A DNA stretch of 64,000 bases from Capillidium heterosporum (taxonomy: Eukaryota > Entomophthoromycota > Entomophthoromycetes > Entomophthorales > Capillidiaceae). The position numbers and the translations under genes were made by a program. Shown here in pieces: positions 1 to 11,661 of this stretch. Within the stretch, counting starts at the first letter, position 1. Each line of letters starts with the position of its first letter. The stretch is from positions 372,001 to 436,000 of the forward strand of contig WBMQ01000010.1 of the NCBI GenBank assembly GCA_016630905.1, written 5' to 3'. The notes under the pieces are model-generated. The model was given only the letters and a program-made list of their open reading frames with translations, did no database searches and was not told where the DNA came from.

Positions 1-1566
1 TTGAGAGTAGCCGTCACCTCCTTCTTAGGTTTGTTTACCTTCCGGCCCTTTTGAGGTTTTAAATCCGAATCCCAACTCAAAATTCCTTGATCGTCTAAAT
101 TGCTGAAGATAACTTGGAGGTCAACATCGAACACTTGGGAAAGTTCCGAGTTGCTCTTACAGATCTCATCGACTTTACTGGTCAGCTAAAGTTTATAGGC
201 AATCAGTATTAGAAGAATAAAAAATAAAGGCAAGTTACGTTCGTTTTAGTCAACTCTTTCTCCAATTCTACAAGCTGGATAGTGGCCAGTAGGATAACTA
301 AACTGGATAAGTTGAGGTTACTTAGACCATTGGCTGTACGCGCTTTGGTAAAATTTTGGATCACACCATTGATATCCCCGATACCAATACTTCGTAACTT
401 AGCACCGTTGCTTTTAAAGGAAGTTTCGATGGCCAGTCTAACAATATCTAGAGCCTTACGTAGATCTCCCTGGAAGTTGGAGACCACCGACCTTGAGCAA
501 AATTCCAAGGCCTTGCTATCGATCAACGGCTTAAACTTTCCTTCGGGTGAACCCTCTTCCTCTACTTTAAAGTTGGGATCATCAATTTTTAACGATTCCG
601 CCATCGAAGTTAAAAGGTCAAAGATTTGTGGTTGGGTATAGGGAGTGAACAACAGAGTCTCTGGCTCCACTTTTAAAATTTAGCATTTTGAATATAAAAG
701 TGAATGCTTACATGTATCAATCAGTAGCTGTGGTAATTTGTCATTAATTAAGTTCAAGTCGTTAGCGACTGTCACAAAAATTACACCCTTGTTCATGTTG
801 TTTTTGTTACTCAACTTGAATAAATTGAGGATGGTATCTAAGGTGGTTTTATCATTTTGAACTAGTAAATGGTCGATTTCATCCAAGACTATCAATCTAA
901 AATTTAAACTGTTAGCTTTTTTAATTATAAATATACTTACATGCGTTTACTTTTGTTAGCTTGGACCCTCGATAGAAACCTCTCCCAAAGCTTATCTTTG
1001 GCCACATCTTTAACATCAACTTTCAAATTCTTTAACAGCGCCTCCAAAAACTGTTTAGCTTGCAAACTTACGCAGTTCAAATAGCTAACTTCAACCTTCT
1101 TGTTGGTTTCTAGTTTACTCAGCAGCTGATTCAAAGTGTAGGTCTTCCCTATACCGGGTAAGCCACATACGTACAATGAGTTGTTAGTATCGTTAACTAA
1201 GCTATCGTCTACAAACTTGATCAGCTTCTCCAACTCTACATTTCTTGGGTTGCTTGTATACCATTGACTAAGCTTACTTCGGTCAAACTTGGAACTCGCC
1301 TCTTGGAAGCTACTTACCGGCTCTTTTGAAGGTTCAGCTTCAGCTTTAATTTTGGCTTCTTTCTTCGGTTTAGGTTTAAGTTTGGGCTTCTCTTCCTTAT
1401 TGGTGACTTTAGCTCGTTTGGGACGTTTCGTTTCGATCTTAAAAGTCTCCGGCTTTCTAATTGAGTCACGCGATCTTAGGCTGTAGGTCATCTCTGTTGA
1501 AAAGTTTTTTGCTTTCTCTGAAACTGGTAACCTTGAATCTAAAGGTTTAGAACGACAGATATGCAC
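1..1566 (-). CDS. CDC6: Cdc6-like replication licensing AAA+ ATPase (3' end off window)
   Basis: Origin-licensing factor that would load MCM with ORC in the nucleus. Exons read on the minus strand: 1566-941, 896-712, 669-239 and 185 to the window edge, with GT-AG introns joining in frame. The N-terminal ~100 residues are basic and Lys/Pro-rich. A Walker A motif (GLPGIGKT) ends exon 1 and Walker B (LDEID) opens exon 2; an AAA+ lid region and the beginning of a C-terminal winged-helix domain follow in exons 3-4. The first ATG is at 1566; an in-frame ATG at 1491 (MTYSLRSR) is an alternative start. There is no BAH domain upstream of the ATPase, which argues for Cdc6 over Orc1. About 475 residues are visible and the C-terminus is missing. 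Divergently transcribed from the eIF2D gene. Confidence 0.8.
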
Positions 1567-1706
1567 CCAATAAAGTAAGCTTCATAGGCCGATTTCATTG
1601 GGTATTTCTCTCTTAAAAAGAAGATGGTGAGGTCAGTCTTTGTAAAGTTATATAACCTACTGCAAGCGCAGTGAAAATTTTCTCTTGAAAGTCCGACTAC
1701 AGATAG
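1567..1706. promoter_or_regulatory. Divergent promoter region between Cdc6 and eIF2D
   Basis: Only about 140 bp separate the two start codons, so both promoters must lie here or overlap the genes. I see no clear TATA box or other nameable site. Confidence 0.4.
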
Positions 1707-3899
1707 ATGTTTAGGAAAGAGTTACAATTCAAAAATCAGAGTCTGATAAGTGGTAGTGAGCGCAAGAAGGTGCAGCGTGAACTCAGCGAGAAATTAAGTT
1801 TAGATGTCGACAAGAGTGGTTTACTAGTTGGGAAGGAGACTGTCCTCGGTAAGATGCTGTTGACGAGTGGTAGCATAGTTCAGGTATACTTCTTCCGTAA
1901 AGTACCTATCTTATTCAAGGTGGAGGATGCTATATTGCCTACAAGTAAACTTTTAATTATAAACTTTTATTTTATACTTTTGATAGTCTATAGTTTGAAT
2001 CAATTTAACTTTAAACTACCTGTTCTCTATACAAATGACTTTGTCAAATCTAAACTTATCAATGGAGCCGGTAAATGTTTATTATAAGTCTCTTATCTAA
2101 TTTAGTACTATTGTAGACCTTATGGTACCCGGAATTTTAATTCCCGAAGACGGCTTCCCATCACTTGAAATTGGTCAGGTTGTTGCAATTGCTACTTACA
2201 AAGAACCTAATCTGTAAATTTCTCTACAAGTATGTGTTTTTAAGTTTGTGTTAGCGCAATTGCTGTTGGATGTATGGCAATTGATCGGAAAACCTTGATG
2301 GCCGACGAAAAGGGTAAGGCGGTTGTCATTCACCATACAATTGACGATAGGCTCTAGTAAGTTCGACATTCATATAGATGAAATTCATTCGTTCTTAGTA
2401 AAATTGGAGAGAAATACATTGAAGAAGCTTTCGTCGAGTTTAAATCAGAGGCACCAACTGAAATTAGTGAGGATTCTTGGCAGGTTGTCGAGATATCTGA
2501 GGTGGAGGCTGGTAATTTATCACTTCAATTAGCTCTTAATATTTTTGATTCTATAAGTTGAGGATGTTGTTACACCACCTGAACTCGAAAAAACATTTGA
2601 GCCTGAAGTTGAAGTCGAGTCTGAAGCAGTAGAAGAAAAACTTAAACCCGAAGGTAATTTCCTCAACCTCAGCTTTTATTAAAGAAACCAGAGGTGGACG
2701 AGATACTCGTCAAGTCTTTGATGAGGGCTATGAAATCGAACCAAAATTCGTCGACAATAGCATTGCCTATTCCCACCACCCAGTTGTATTCCCAGCTCAT
2801 GCTGCCGAATAGGCCTTACAATCAACTCGTCGATATCAAAGACTCCAGTTTCAAAAAAGTATTTTTACAATAATATGGTTTGTTTAATTGGTGGTATAGT
2901 TGGCCAAATTTATTAAGTTCGTCGAGAAACAGGGATTGATTAGTTGCAAGGATATGAAGGGGGTCACCTACGTAAAAACCATACATTTCCAGCACCCAAG
3001 GTATATTTATAGAACATGGATAGGAAAAATAACTTAGCCGCCCAGTTTAAAGAGTCTGGAGCCTTATAAGACGGTGGCAGCTGCTGAACTGCTTTTGGCT
3101 CGACAAAAGCTGCAAGAAGTTAAATTGGAGAAGGCAGCCGAACCCTCCATCGCCTGTCAACTCCTGTACAAGCCTACCAAAAAGACACCCATGCCCATGG
3201 AATCGTAAGTTTAATATATTGACATATTTTTTATGTAACTGAAATTTAGAAAACTGCACACAATCAACGAGGTGAAAACGGTGGTAGATGCTTACGTCAA
3301 AGACAACCAGTTGATCGATCCCACTAACAAGCGAATGGTGACCTTGGACCCAGTCCTATCTGTCATCGTTAACAGGAACGAGAAAGGAGTGGTTCCTGTT
3401 GCTACCTATCCCCGCGACAAGCTGGCTCAGAGGTAATCGCTTTTCAAGCTCGATTTTCTAACCTCCATCCTGATGAAAGGCTTCTTCTGGACCTTGAGCT
3501 CCATCATTCTATAACGTTACCCAATCAGCCTCCAACTTTTTACAAAGGGGAACCGCAGCCCATCATCGTCGAAATTAAAACTAAGAACAACAAGCAGATC
3601 AGCTGCATCACCAACCTAAGTACCTACGGGTTTGACATCGAGACTTTGGAGAAGAAATTAAGAGTCTTATGTGCTTCCTCAACTACCGGTAATTTTTGCA
3701 CATTTCCTTTTAAAGTTTCTAATCGAGTTGAATGCACTTTACTTTAGTCGATTCTAAACCAGCTAAGGGGGGAGGCACCTACACCGAGTTAGTAGTCCAA
3801 GGGGATCAGCGCAAAATTTTGACCAAGTACTTTGCAGACCAAGGCTTGTCATCTGGTCTTTTATCTATCGTTGATAGTCTAAAGAAGAAGAAGAAATAG
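1707..3899 (+). CDS. TMA64: Translation factor eIF2D / Tma64 homologue
   Basis: eIF2D acts on ribosomes in the cytosol in tRNA delivery and recycling of post-termination 40S subunits. I join twelve exons: 1707-1944, 1987-2070, 2117-2213, 2255-2356, 2399-2511, 2558-2653, 2692-2858, 2900-3000, 3046-3204, 3250-3432, 3480-3688, 3748-3899. These give 566 codons plus stop, close to yeast Tma64 and human eIF2D. The N-terminus (MFRKELQF...) and the following PUA part match the family, with a GADLMVPG core at the exon 2/3 join. An acidic linker, a winged-helix/SWIB-like part (SSFKKLAKF, then GLISCKD) and a C-terminal SUI1 domain ending in a Lys run follow. Two acceptors (2691 and 3045) are not the first AG and were chosen because they restore the family reading frame. 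Family assignment is strong; individual boundaries are inferred. Confidence 0.9.
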
Positions 3900-4192
3900 G
3901 CTACCGTTCTGTTTGTAAAGGTTTCAACTCTCACTTTTATGTTTTTTAAAATGAAAGGTGATAACCTTTGTTCTATTGTTGACTTGTTTTTACCTTTAAT
4001 TTTGTTCAAAAGAGATATAAAATTGGTTGGGATTTGCCTCTAGTTCCTTATGTTTGTAGCTTTATAAAGGTATGTACACTCTAACTAGATGTATGAATTT
4101 GAAATAAAATCATATACACCTTGTTTTTAAAAGGTATCGAAAAAACTTGAGCATAAAGCAATAAAATATATATTATACTGTGTTTAAGTTTT
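3900..4192. other. Convergent intergenic gap
   Basis: AT-rich 3' flank shared by the convergent eIF2D and EMC8/9 genes. It carries AATAAA-like sequences but nothing else I can support. Confidence 0.5.
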
Positions 4193-4900
4193 TTAAGGTA
4201 ACCAACTCTTCTCAAAATCCTCCAAATGATCTTCAAAGTCATAGCAATCCAAGTACAACTTGCCCTTCAATCCATCAACTAAACCTATCAACCCTTCAAC
4301 GCTTGACTTTGCTAATTCAACATTGTCTAAACTTTCTTGGAGAACTCCGTCTCCTTTTGACAAACTGTAAGCTTTAGGCTCTATACCGATAACCTTGTAA
4401 TTTTCATCTTGGATATCTTTACTACTGAACTATGGACATTTGAGAAACTAAAAGTATTAAAGATATTACCTTGAGTACAAAAAAATCCTGGCTATTTTCG
4501 GCCGACAAATTCAACTCGAAAATTAAATTGGTAAAGTTTTCGACTACATGTTTGGGTATGGCTTGATGTTCTTTTGTAATCAAATTCTCCAAAGTTGAAA
4601 AGTAATAGAAACCCAGCACTTTCAATCCTTTAAATTTTGGTAAATTTTCTACAGATGCTTTTACCTTTCAAAATAAAAACCGAATGCAAATACTTTAAAA
4701 ATAAATATACATTAAATAATTACCTGCTGTAATCCTAGTTCGATAGTAGGCAAGAGTTGTTCCCAGGTGTGACTTAGTGGTATTGCCAACTTGATTGTTG
4801 AATCGCTACCTAGGAGTACACCGAATATTGAGTTGAACCGATGCTTGTAGCTGTGGTGAGTTATCATCGTCAAAGCTGGAAGTTCGAGTTGTGCCTTCAT
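4193..4900 (-). CDS. ER membrane complex subunit 8/9 homologue
   Basis: EMC8/9 proteins are MPN-like cytosolic subunits of the ER membrane protein complex, which inserts tail-anchored and multipass proteins. Exons on the minus strand: 4900-4724, 4664-4470 and 4429-4193, giving 202 residues, close to the ~210 of animal EMC8. The N-terminus (LPALTMITHHSYKH) followed by NSIFGVLLG is the family's opening strand-helix-strand; VLGFYYFS corresponds to the GYYHAN position; the C-terminus (DCYDFEDHLEDFEKSWL) matches the family's terminal helix, which has the pattern 'DFDCHLDDI..DW'. The exon 3 acceptor at 4430 was preferred over the next AG because only it avoids a stop and restores frame. The JAMM metal-binding residues of active MPN enzymes are not evident, as expected for this family. 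Confidence 0.8.
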
Positions 4901-4988
4901 GTTTGTTTTGCAATTCTTATTAGATGTGATGAGAGTTGAATTTTCAACTTTTTGGGATGAGTAGGTCCAAAAATGACGTTAAATTCAA

Positions 4989-5173
4989 GGAGCAGATTTT
5001 TCTACGAAAATTTCGCAAAATTAAAATGAAGAAATAGCTTATTCTCTATTATTATTGGCTACTGTTTACTATACTATCTAATATTTACAATAGTAATGCT
5101 GGTATTATAGGGTTGTTTACAAATCTACAAAGGTTTAGTAGGGATTCTGTACAAGTGATTCAGGACTGCTCTA
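4989..5173 (+). repeat. Left terminal inverted repeat of the MULE
   Basis: 185 bp, matching the reverse complement of 7143-7327 with about six mismatches and no gap by eye. It starts GGAGCAGATTTTTCTAC. Similarity stops sharply at CTGCTCTA. Confidence 0.9.
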
Positions 5174-5603
5174 GCAAATAGGAATGTCCAAAGTATCATT
5201 ATTTTCCTGCACCCTATTTCTATCCCACCAAAGCAATACTAAAGCCCTCTCCGTCTTAGCTATACAGATCTACAGAGTAATAAAACATATGTATCACAAA
5301 CTGTAAATTAAGTTCAATTCAGGCTATTAGTACCCATATATACAAGATAACTAGACTTTTTCTAATATTACTTACATAGTTAAATTTCAAGTCAAATTCA
5401 CTTCAAATTCAATTTGTTGATTCTAACATCTACATTAAGGTAAGCTATATATCAAGCCACCTATTAAACGTTTATTAGAATATATAAATCTTACATCACC
5501 TCTCTTCATTTTTTTAAATATTGCGACATTAAAGGGTAACTTTAATATATTAATTTTTTATAAATGATATCGATATACTAATGCTTTTTGTTGAATTTTA
5601 GCT

Positions 5604-7156
5604 ATGATAATCGATTTGGATAAACTTATACTTGCTTCTGATAAGTTAGCCAGCTTTGTAAGATCAGCAAGAAGATTTTCTCAGATAATGGATAGCGATA
5701 GTATGGATTTTGCATTGCTATATCTTGAGATATCTAAATTCTTTGTCCCCGAGCCGGTTGTTAGTAACCTGAAAAAGTCTTTCTCTTCATTGGAAACATA
5801 TGAACAAATCAGTTCAAATAGCACTCCATCTGTCCAAAGACCATTTAGTCGTTCACCACAAAAGCCAACTGTCGGCCAACATGATAAACCTGTCTCAACT
5901 TTTGAAGCTGGCCTTACCGTTCAGAAGTTATCTGACCCACCTCGGAAAGCAACTATTTACCAACATTATGATCAAACCCAACCTTTTAACTCGATTCCCA
6001 TAACCAGTATTAAACGTCTGGCCTCTTCTATTCAAATCCCAACCTCAAAGGAGCCAGAAGAATTAGTTTCAAGCGATTTTGATGAGGACAAATTAATTAC
6101 CCAGCAGGATTCAAAATTAAACTATGAAGATTCTCGAATTGATATCAATGATGGTTTTTATAATGATTTGGATCGGATCGAAAAAATGAACGGAGCTGTA
6201 GAGCCCAATAAAAATGAAGTAGATAGAAAGCTTCTTTTAAGGTATTCTTCACTTTTATTATATGTTAATGGTTTTTAGTGCTTTGGAACTACATAGTTCG
6301 TTTTATTCTCTTCATGATGCAGTAAATGCAATAACTGTTCTAAATCAAAGCTCAGGCTTTACATTTGTTCGTACTAGTTATACCAACCCTGCAAAAGGAA
6401 AGCATATTGGCTATCACTACTATAAGTGCGATCAACATAAGGTGTATGAAGATGACCTCTTGGACAGCTCAACAGCCAAGCGAACCTAAAAGTTCCAAGA
6501 AGACGAAGAATCCTAAGAAACTACTGAAACGAGCTGAAAAATGCCCAGCCATCATCACTCTTCAGGTCAACTATACCAATAACACTCAAACAATTGTCAC
6601 TGCTAGCAACATGGAGCATTCTCATGACCCAATACCGAAGATCAAAGATCCGAAAATCCCTGGCAATATCCTCCAAGAGATTATTGAGCGTCATTTAAAA
6701 GAGTGTACAGCTTCAACAGCCATCAAATCAGCATCTAAAAAGCACTAGCTTGGGATTTGTGATCAGATTTTAATTAAAAACCTTTGTTATATCCAGCATT
6801 ACAAATATAGTTTAATCCCAAGATTTTCTGAAATTCAAGAAATCTTTCAATTCTTGCAATGAAGGGGTTATTGCGCAAAAATGACAACCTTTGACCTGTC
6901 ACCAGACCTCTAAGGACTCAAGTGTTTGCTCTAGTCGAATGCCTCTCAGATTACGTTATTGAAGACAGAGATTTCGGATGTTTTGATAGATTGTACCTAT
7001 CAGATCCTGAAATGTGACTTCTCCGTCCTTGCCTTTTCTGCAAAATCTAAGCATATGAAGACGATCCCAGTTGCCTATGCTACCATGAATAATGAGATTC
7101 AAGATACTTATGCTATTGCCTTGGAGTTCCTACGAATATTTTTAGAGCAGCCCTGA
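5604..7156 (+). pseudogene. MULE transposase remnant with FAR1-like zinc domain
   Basis: Reading from 5604: about 212 residues of unrecognised, Ser/Pro-rich sequence, a likely intron at 6242-6278, then a FAR1/WRKY-GCM1-like DNA-binding domain (FYSLHDAVNAITVLNQSSGF, a CDQ cysteine, CPAIITLQV, and EHSHD supplying the His pair). A 34-nt GT-AG stretch at 6442-6475 would join CDQHK to PSEPKSSKK in frame; without it the frame closes at 6487. The frame stops at 6748. A separate piece at 6959-7156 reads ISDVLIDCTYQ... and matches the first block of a MULE DDE transposase, including the first catalytic Asp, then ends in the right TIR. The remaining catalytic acids are absent. This is a dead, internally deleted gene. 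Confidence 0.7.
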
Positions 7157-7327
7157 GTTACTTGCACAGAATCCCTACTAAACCTTTGTAGATTTGTAAA
7201 CAACCCTATAATACCAGCATTACTATTATAAATATTAGATAGTATAGTAAACAGTAGCCAATAATAATAGAGAATAAGCTATTTCTTCATTTTAATTTTG
7301 CGAAATTTTTGTAGAAAAATCTGCTCC
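7143..7327 (-). repeat. Right terminal inverted repeat of the MULE
   Basis: Inverted partner of 4989-5173 with the same 185-bp length. The transposase fragment runs into it and stops at 7156, so the inner part of the transposase has been lost next to this repeat. Confidence 0.9.
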
Positions 7328-7544
7328 CTAAATTTATTCTGAACTAATTACACTTTGAAAATAGAATTTAGGTTTGACGAGTATTTTATACTTGGATTCT
7401 TTCAACAATAAAGTTCAATTTATATCAAGAAAGTTACCGACTTGAGAGATGCACCGGAATGTATAGATATTCGAATAATCGTAAACTATTATAAAGTTTC
7501 TATATAGTAAGTCTTTTTTTTTAAATTGCTTGCCAATCTTTTAA

Positions 7545-8851
7545 ATGTTGGTCAGAATCCTATTCCAACTCATTTTCTTCATGTACATTTTGACTTTAGC
7601 ATATCTGGCATATTTAAGCAACTTGTACGTATATCAAAATGTGGGTGGCCTGTCGGTTTGCTACCTCGAGTATGGAATAGATGAGTTCAACCTAGTAAGA
7701 GGCAAAGATAGGACCTATTTCTACCAACAACCGAATACTGGGTATTATGGGGAAAACGGGATGCCTTATTTGCTGGGAAAGAGTATATACGTAGACAAAA
7801 ACTACAACAACTCCAACAGCTCGCCATTCTATAACTTTCCTTACAACACTAGGCTAGTGACTCCGAACAAGACGGTAACGCAGCTGTTTAAGTTGGTACA
7901 ACCACCTACAATCCAAAGAGAAACCAACGGTAAACCAGTGCGATTTACTTATACCTACAATACCTATGCTGGATTGAGCGATATATTTTACGGTGGCTTC
8001 TACCCATTATTAGACAACGAATACCGTAGGTTGCAAACGAACGAAAAATACCCTTATCTCTCCAAAGCACATGGGTACCTGATACTTGTCGACAATATGA
8101 GTAAGTCGTTCGTACTTCAAGGACCTGAAGGTCCCCATCGTTCCGATCATTCAGCAGCACTCTATAAAGATAAATTTTATGTAATCGGTGGATATAACCA
8201 TCGTTCCAATAGCTATGCCAGCTTGAAGTAGATCCACTACTACGACTTTTACTTTGAGAGGTGGGAGGTCCAAAACACCAGCGGTGACGTTCCAGCCTCA
8301 TTACTGAGAGCGAAGACAGCAATACTTGGTCAGACAATTCACTTCTACCATGGTGAGTGCAGCTATACCCAAGCGTACTGGGACTGTCAAAAATATAGAT
8401 ACACACTTAACTTAATCAATCTCATCTGGACAAAGCAGGAGGTTTATCCGCTCCAAAATGTAAAGCTATTATGCTCTATTGCCAATTACGATGGCAAGAT
8501 CCTCTACATCGGCTTGACTGACACTTTACAACATATTGGTTGTATCTCCGACTTACGTAACGCGACTCAAGTGCTAGAATATATGAGCTACAGATCAGAC
8601 AAACTCTACTACAATCTAAAAGAATTGCTTTCCAAAGTGACGGAAGTTATTGAGACTGCGTTTATATTTTACTTTTAAGTTTAACTACCTCGGCGGTTAC
8701 TCTGTACCTCCTTGGTACGTATAACACTACTAAGTACTACTTAAACCATCCACTCAACGAGCAGTCCAACCTCCAACTCTTGTGGACTAATCCAATCATT
8801 GAAGTTCCGGCGTCAATGGACCTTGAACATAGATCTGAAATAGAGGATTAA
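7545..8851 (+). pseudogene. Kelch-like membrane protein, broken by a stop and a frame change
   Basis: A long frame from the ATG at 7545 begins with a hydrophobic segment (LVRILFQLIFFMYILTLAYL) that could be a signal anchor. Kelch-type strands include HSAALYKDKFYVIGGY near residue 205. An in-frame TAG at 8229-8231 interrupts it, but the same frame continues kelch-like (IHYYDFYFERW...) to about 8680. The end is only readable after a change of frame and gives LLSLTTSAVTLYLLGTYN, a possible membrane segment, up to the TAA at 8849-8851. It is a distant relative of the kelch genes at 15746-21992, with which it shares plan rather than close sequence. Pseudogene is the simplest reading; an unrecognised intron near 8640-8690 or sequence errors are alternatives. 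Confidence 0.6.
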
Positions 8852-9364
8852 ACTATTAAATTATGATAACACGTTTGATAAATTTTAGTTTGTTGTAATT
8901 TATAATGGATACTGTATACTTTCTATTGTAGTTTTCAATGTGGAATGAATTTTTAAATATTCCTTAGGGAAATACTCAGTACTGTAGGAATCTATAGACA
9001 GGTTTTTATAAGTAACTTTGATTTCTATACGTATATTGTATAAAAGGCAAAAATGCCTCTAGAATCCTGATAATAGGCTACATCCTTCCAATAAACTAGC
9101 ACGTTCAATTTCATTGCAAAATACACATATATATACCCGAATTTAGAATATAGCTGCCCGTTTTAGTACCAATGTAAAGTAAGGATTTCTGCTCCTTGTA
9201 CAAAAAGTAGCAAAGCTGCATGTGATTCAGTTCAGTTGAAAGCGAGTTATGACGATCCTCCCTCAAAGGATAGCAACTTAAATCGAAGACAAATGTTTTC
9301 AAGAATTTGTAAACCTTCAAACCTTTGACTTTAAACTATTTTGCGAATTTAGGCCGAGTTCTTT
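8852..9364. other. Intergenic, no gene seen
   Basis: AT-rich spacer between the kelch relic and the DGAT1 gene; short open frames have no recognisable features. Confidence 0.5.
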
Positions 9365-10888
9365 ATGACAGCTGAGTTAAGAAAACGCAATACCAACTCT
9401 TCGAGCCTGGGGGACGGTAGTTCCGATCCTAAAGGTGTAGCAAATCCCACCAACACTGACAAAGACATTCAACAGGCCAAAAACAACATAGATGTAAAAG
9501 TCTTCCCCTACAAGCATGCATTACCGGTCCATACTCAAGAGGTGCCCAGCATCTTGGCCAAGAACGCACCGGCTCTCAATTACCGAGGGTTCTTGACTCT
9601 GGCAAGTAAGTTTATTTCTTTTATTCAGTATTTAATTTTTAGTGTTGTTGCTTCTGGCTACCAACATTAGGCTAGTCGTTGAAAATTTCCTCAAGTACGG
9701 CGTACTTCTGACCTTTCCAACCCGCTCAGTGTCCAACAAAGATTGGGGGATTGCCCTGTACCTCTTCGCCTACCTGCAAAGCTCAATCCTTGCTACCCTA
9801 CTTATTGAGAAACTTAGAGTACCCAACCTGCAAGCCAGCGCTACCTTAACCAACCTGAAGAACAAGGTCCTTTGGTACCTGCACATTGCCAATATTCTAG
9901 GGGTAATAATCGTTCCGACCTACGTAGTCTTCTTCATCCTCTTCCACCCCATGGTTGGATGCTTTATCCAACTGCATGCAACCGTCAACTTCCTAAAGAT
10001 GATCTCGTTCGTCGCTACCAACAAAGACCTTCGATTAGCCTCTTTAAACGAGACAAGCAACAGCTTGGAACGTACGTACGGTGTACAATATCCCAACAAT
10101 TTGACTTTTTTCAACTACTACTATTTTATGCTAGCACCAACTCTGTGCTACCAACCGACGTACCCACGTTCATCCCGTATACGTCGCCTCTTTTTGGCAA
10201 AGCGCCTCGGAGAAATTTTGTTGGCATCGTTGCTCATGTACTTTTTGGTGGTACAATACGCCATCCCTACCTTACGCAACAGCCGCCCTCAGTCTCGGAA
10301 TGGACAACCTTTAGTAGCTCCGCCTCTAGTTTTGGTCGTAGAACGGGTACTCAAGCTTTCGACAATCTCAGTAGTCGTTTGGCTGCTAGGCTTCTACGCC
10401 ATCTTCCATTCTTTTTTAAATGCGGTAGCTGAGGTAGCATTATCAAATTCTATTTTTACTAAATTCTATAGATAATGTACTTTGGTGATCGTAACTTCTA
10501 TTTACCTTGGTGGAACAGCGCCTCCTTGGCCCAGTACTGGCGCCTGTGGAACCAACCGGTACATCACTGGATGAAACGACACGTCTACGTACCCTGCGTC
10601 AGTGCTGGTTACCCACCCTATGTTGCCTTAGGAGCCACTTTTCTCTTTTCAGCCATCTTCCACGAGACTCTATTTGGCATTCCTGTCCACTCCATTCAAG
10701 GTTACGCCTTTTGGGGCATGTTGGGTCAGATCCCTCTAATCATGCTGACCGAGTACCTAGTCAAGGTACGTGGCCCTACTAGCTCTATCGGCAACGTTAT
10801 CTTCTGGTTAGCCTTCTGTATTATCGGTCAGCCTCTTTTAGTTGTTCTATACTACTATGACTGGACGCGTCGCAACCCACCTATCTAA
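9365..10888 (+). CDS. DGA2: Diacylglycerol O-acyltransferase 1 (MBOAT family)
   Basis: Makes triacylglycerol from diacylglycerol and acyl-CoA in the ER membrane. Exons 9365-9605, 9643-10433 and 10472-10888 give 482 residues, the usual size. The cytosolic N-terminus (~75 residues) is followed by multiple membrane helices. Family blocks are clear: YPNNLTFFNYYYFMLAPTLC, YPRSSRIRRLF, FHSFLNAVAE, FGDRNFYLPWWN (the FYxDWWN motif, here with Pro in place of Asp), WNQPVHHWMKRH and the catalytic-histidine region SAIFHETLFG. The second intron falls between NAVAE and MYFGDRNFY, and its removal restores the conserved block. The pattern is closer to DGAT1 than to sterol acyltransferases (Are1/2), although these share the MBOAT fold; the symbol is given by analogy with yeasts. 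Confidence 0.88.
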
Positions 10889-11661
10889 CTTATTTGAAAT
10901 GTTTGGTTCAAGGGAATCTCAAAAATATATGCCTTCATCTCTTAAAGTATATATATTGGTTTTGTAGAGTTATTTTACTGTTGCTTTAAGTATATTGATA
11001 ACTAGCTGTCTAACAGATATCCTATACTCTTGGAAATAAATTTTCCATAAGAATGATCTAAATATATTTTGCTAACTATAGTATATTCGATGCATCGATA
11101 TACATATAAGCTTAATTTTTCACCCTTTAACGATTTGGCCTTTGAAATAAATTTATCAAAAAAGCCAAACGAATCTTCTAGTACAGGCACTTTCTGGCTA
11201 TTCCAAATTCGATTTGAAATTCCTACCAACCTTACATGTAGGACAGCTATCTATATAACTTTACGGAAAAAATATTGCAAAGAATCTTTAGAATTAACCC
11301 GTACTTTACTATCAATATCTCGACAAGTGAAAGTACTTGGTTTTTAGCAGAGCATAAGGTAATGTAAGTGGTATGGCTAGATATAATATATAACTTCCAT
11401 CGAATTTCTTCCAAAGTTTAATTAAAGTCAATTTGTATGGAGCACATATGTTTAAATGTAACCATGCTGTAAAATAATTGAAATCAAAAACATGTCATCA
11501 CCAAAGTTACCATAAATATAAGAGTACTACCATCCAAGCCTACAGCCAAATATAAAAAGTAACATTAAAATATTTACGACAGAATTTAAAAAAGATATAC
11601 GCATACAGGAATTATTATGGAAGCATTATCGCAAAGTAAAGTGAGGTAGGTTAGGTGAATC
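10889..11661. other. Intergenic, no gene seen
   Basis: AT-rich gap between the convergent DGAT1 and Efr3 genes. A 92-residue open frame at 11069 has no recognisable features. Confidence 0.5.

Larger units (their letters stand above)
4989..7327. mobile_element. Decayed Mutator-like (MULE) DNA transposon, 2.3 kb
   Basis: Two long inverted repeats (4989-5173 and 7143-7327) bound a region carrying pieces of a FAR1/MULE-type transposase. Long TIRs and a WRKY-GCM1-like zinc-binding domain ahead of a DDE core are typical of the Mutator superfamily. The outer ends read GGAGCAG. A 9-bp target duplication is only approximate (taaattcaa at 4980-4988 against taaatttat at 7329-7337), so the insertion is probably old or the boundary is off by a base. 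The transposase core is truncated, so the copy cannot be autonomous. Confidence 0.75.
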
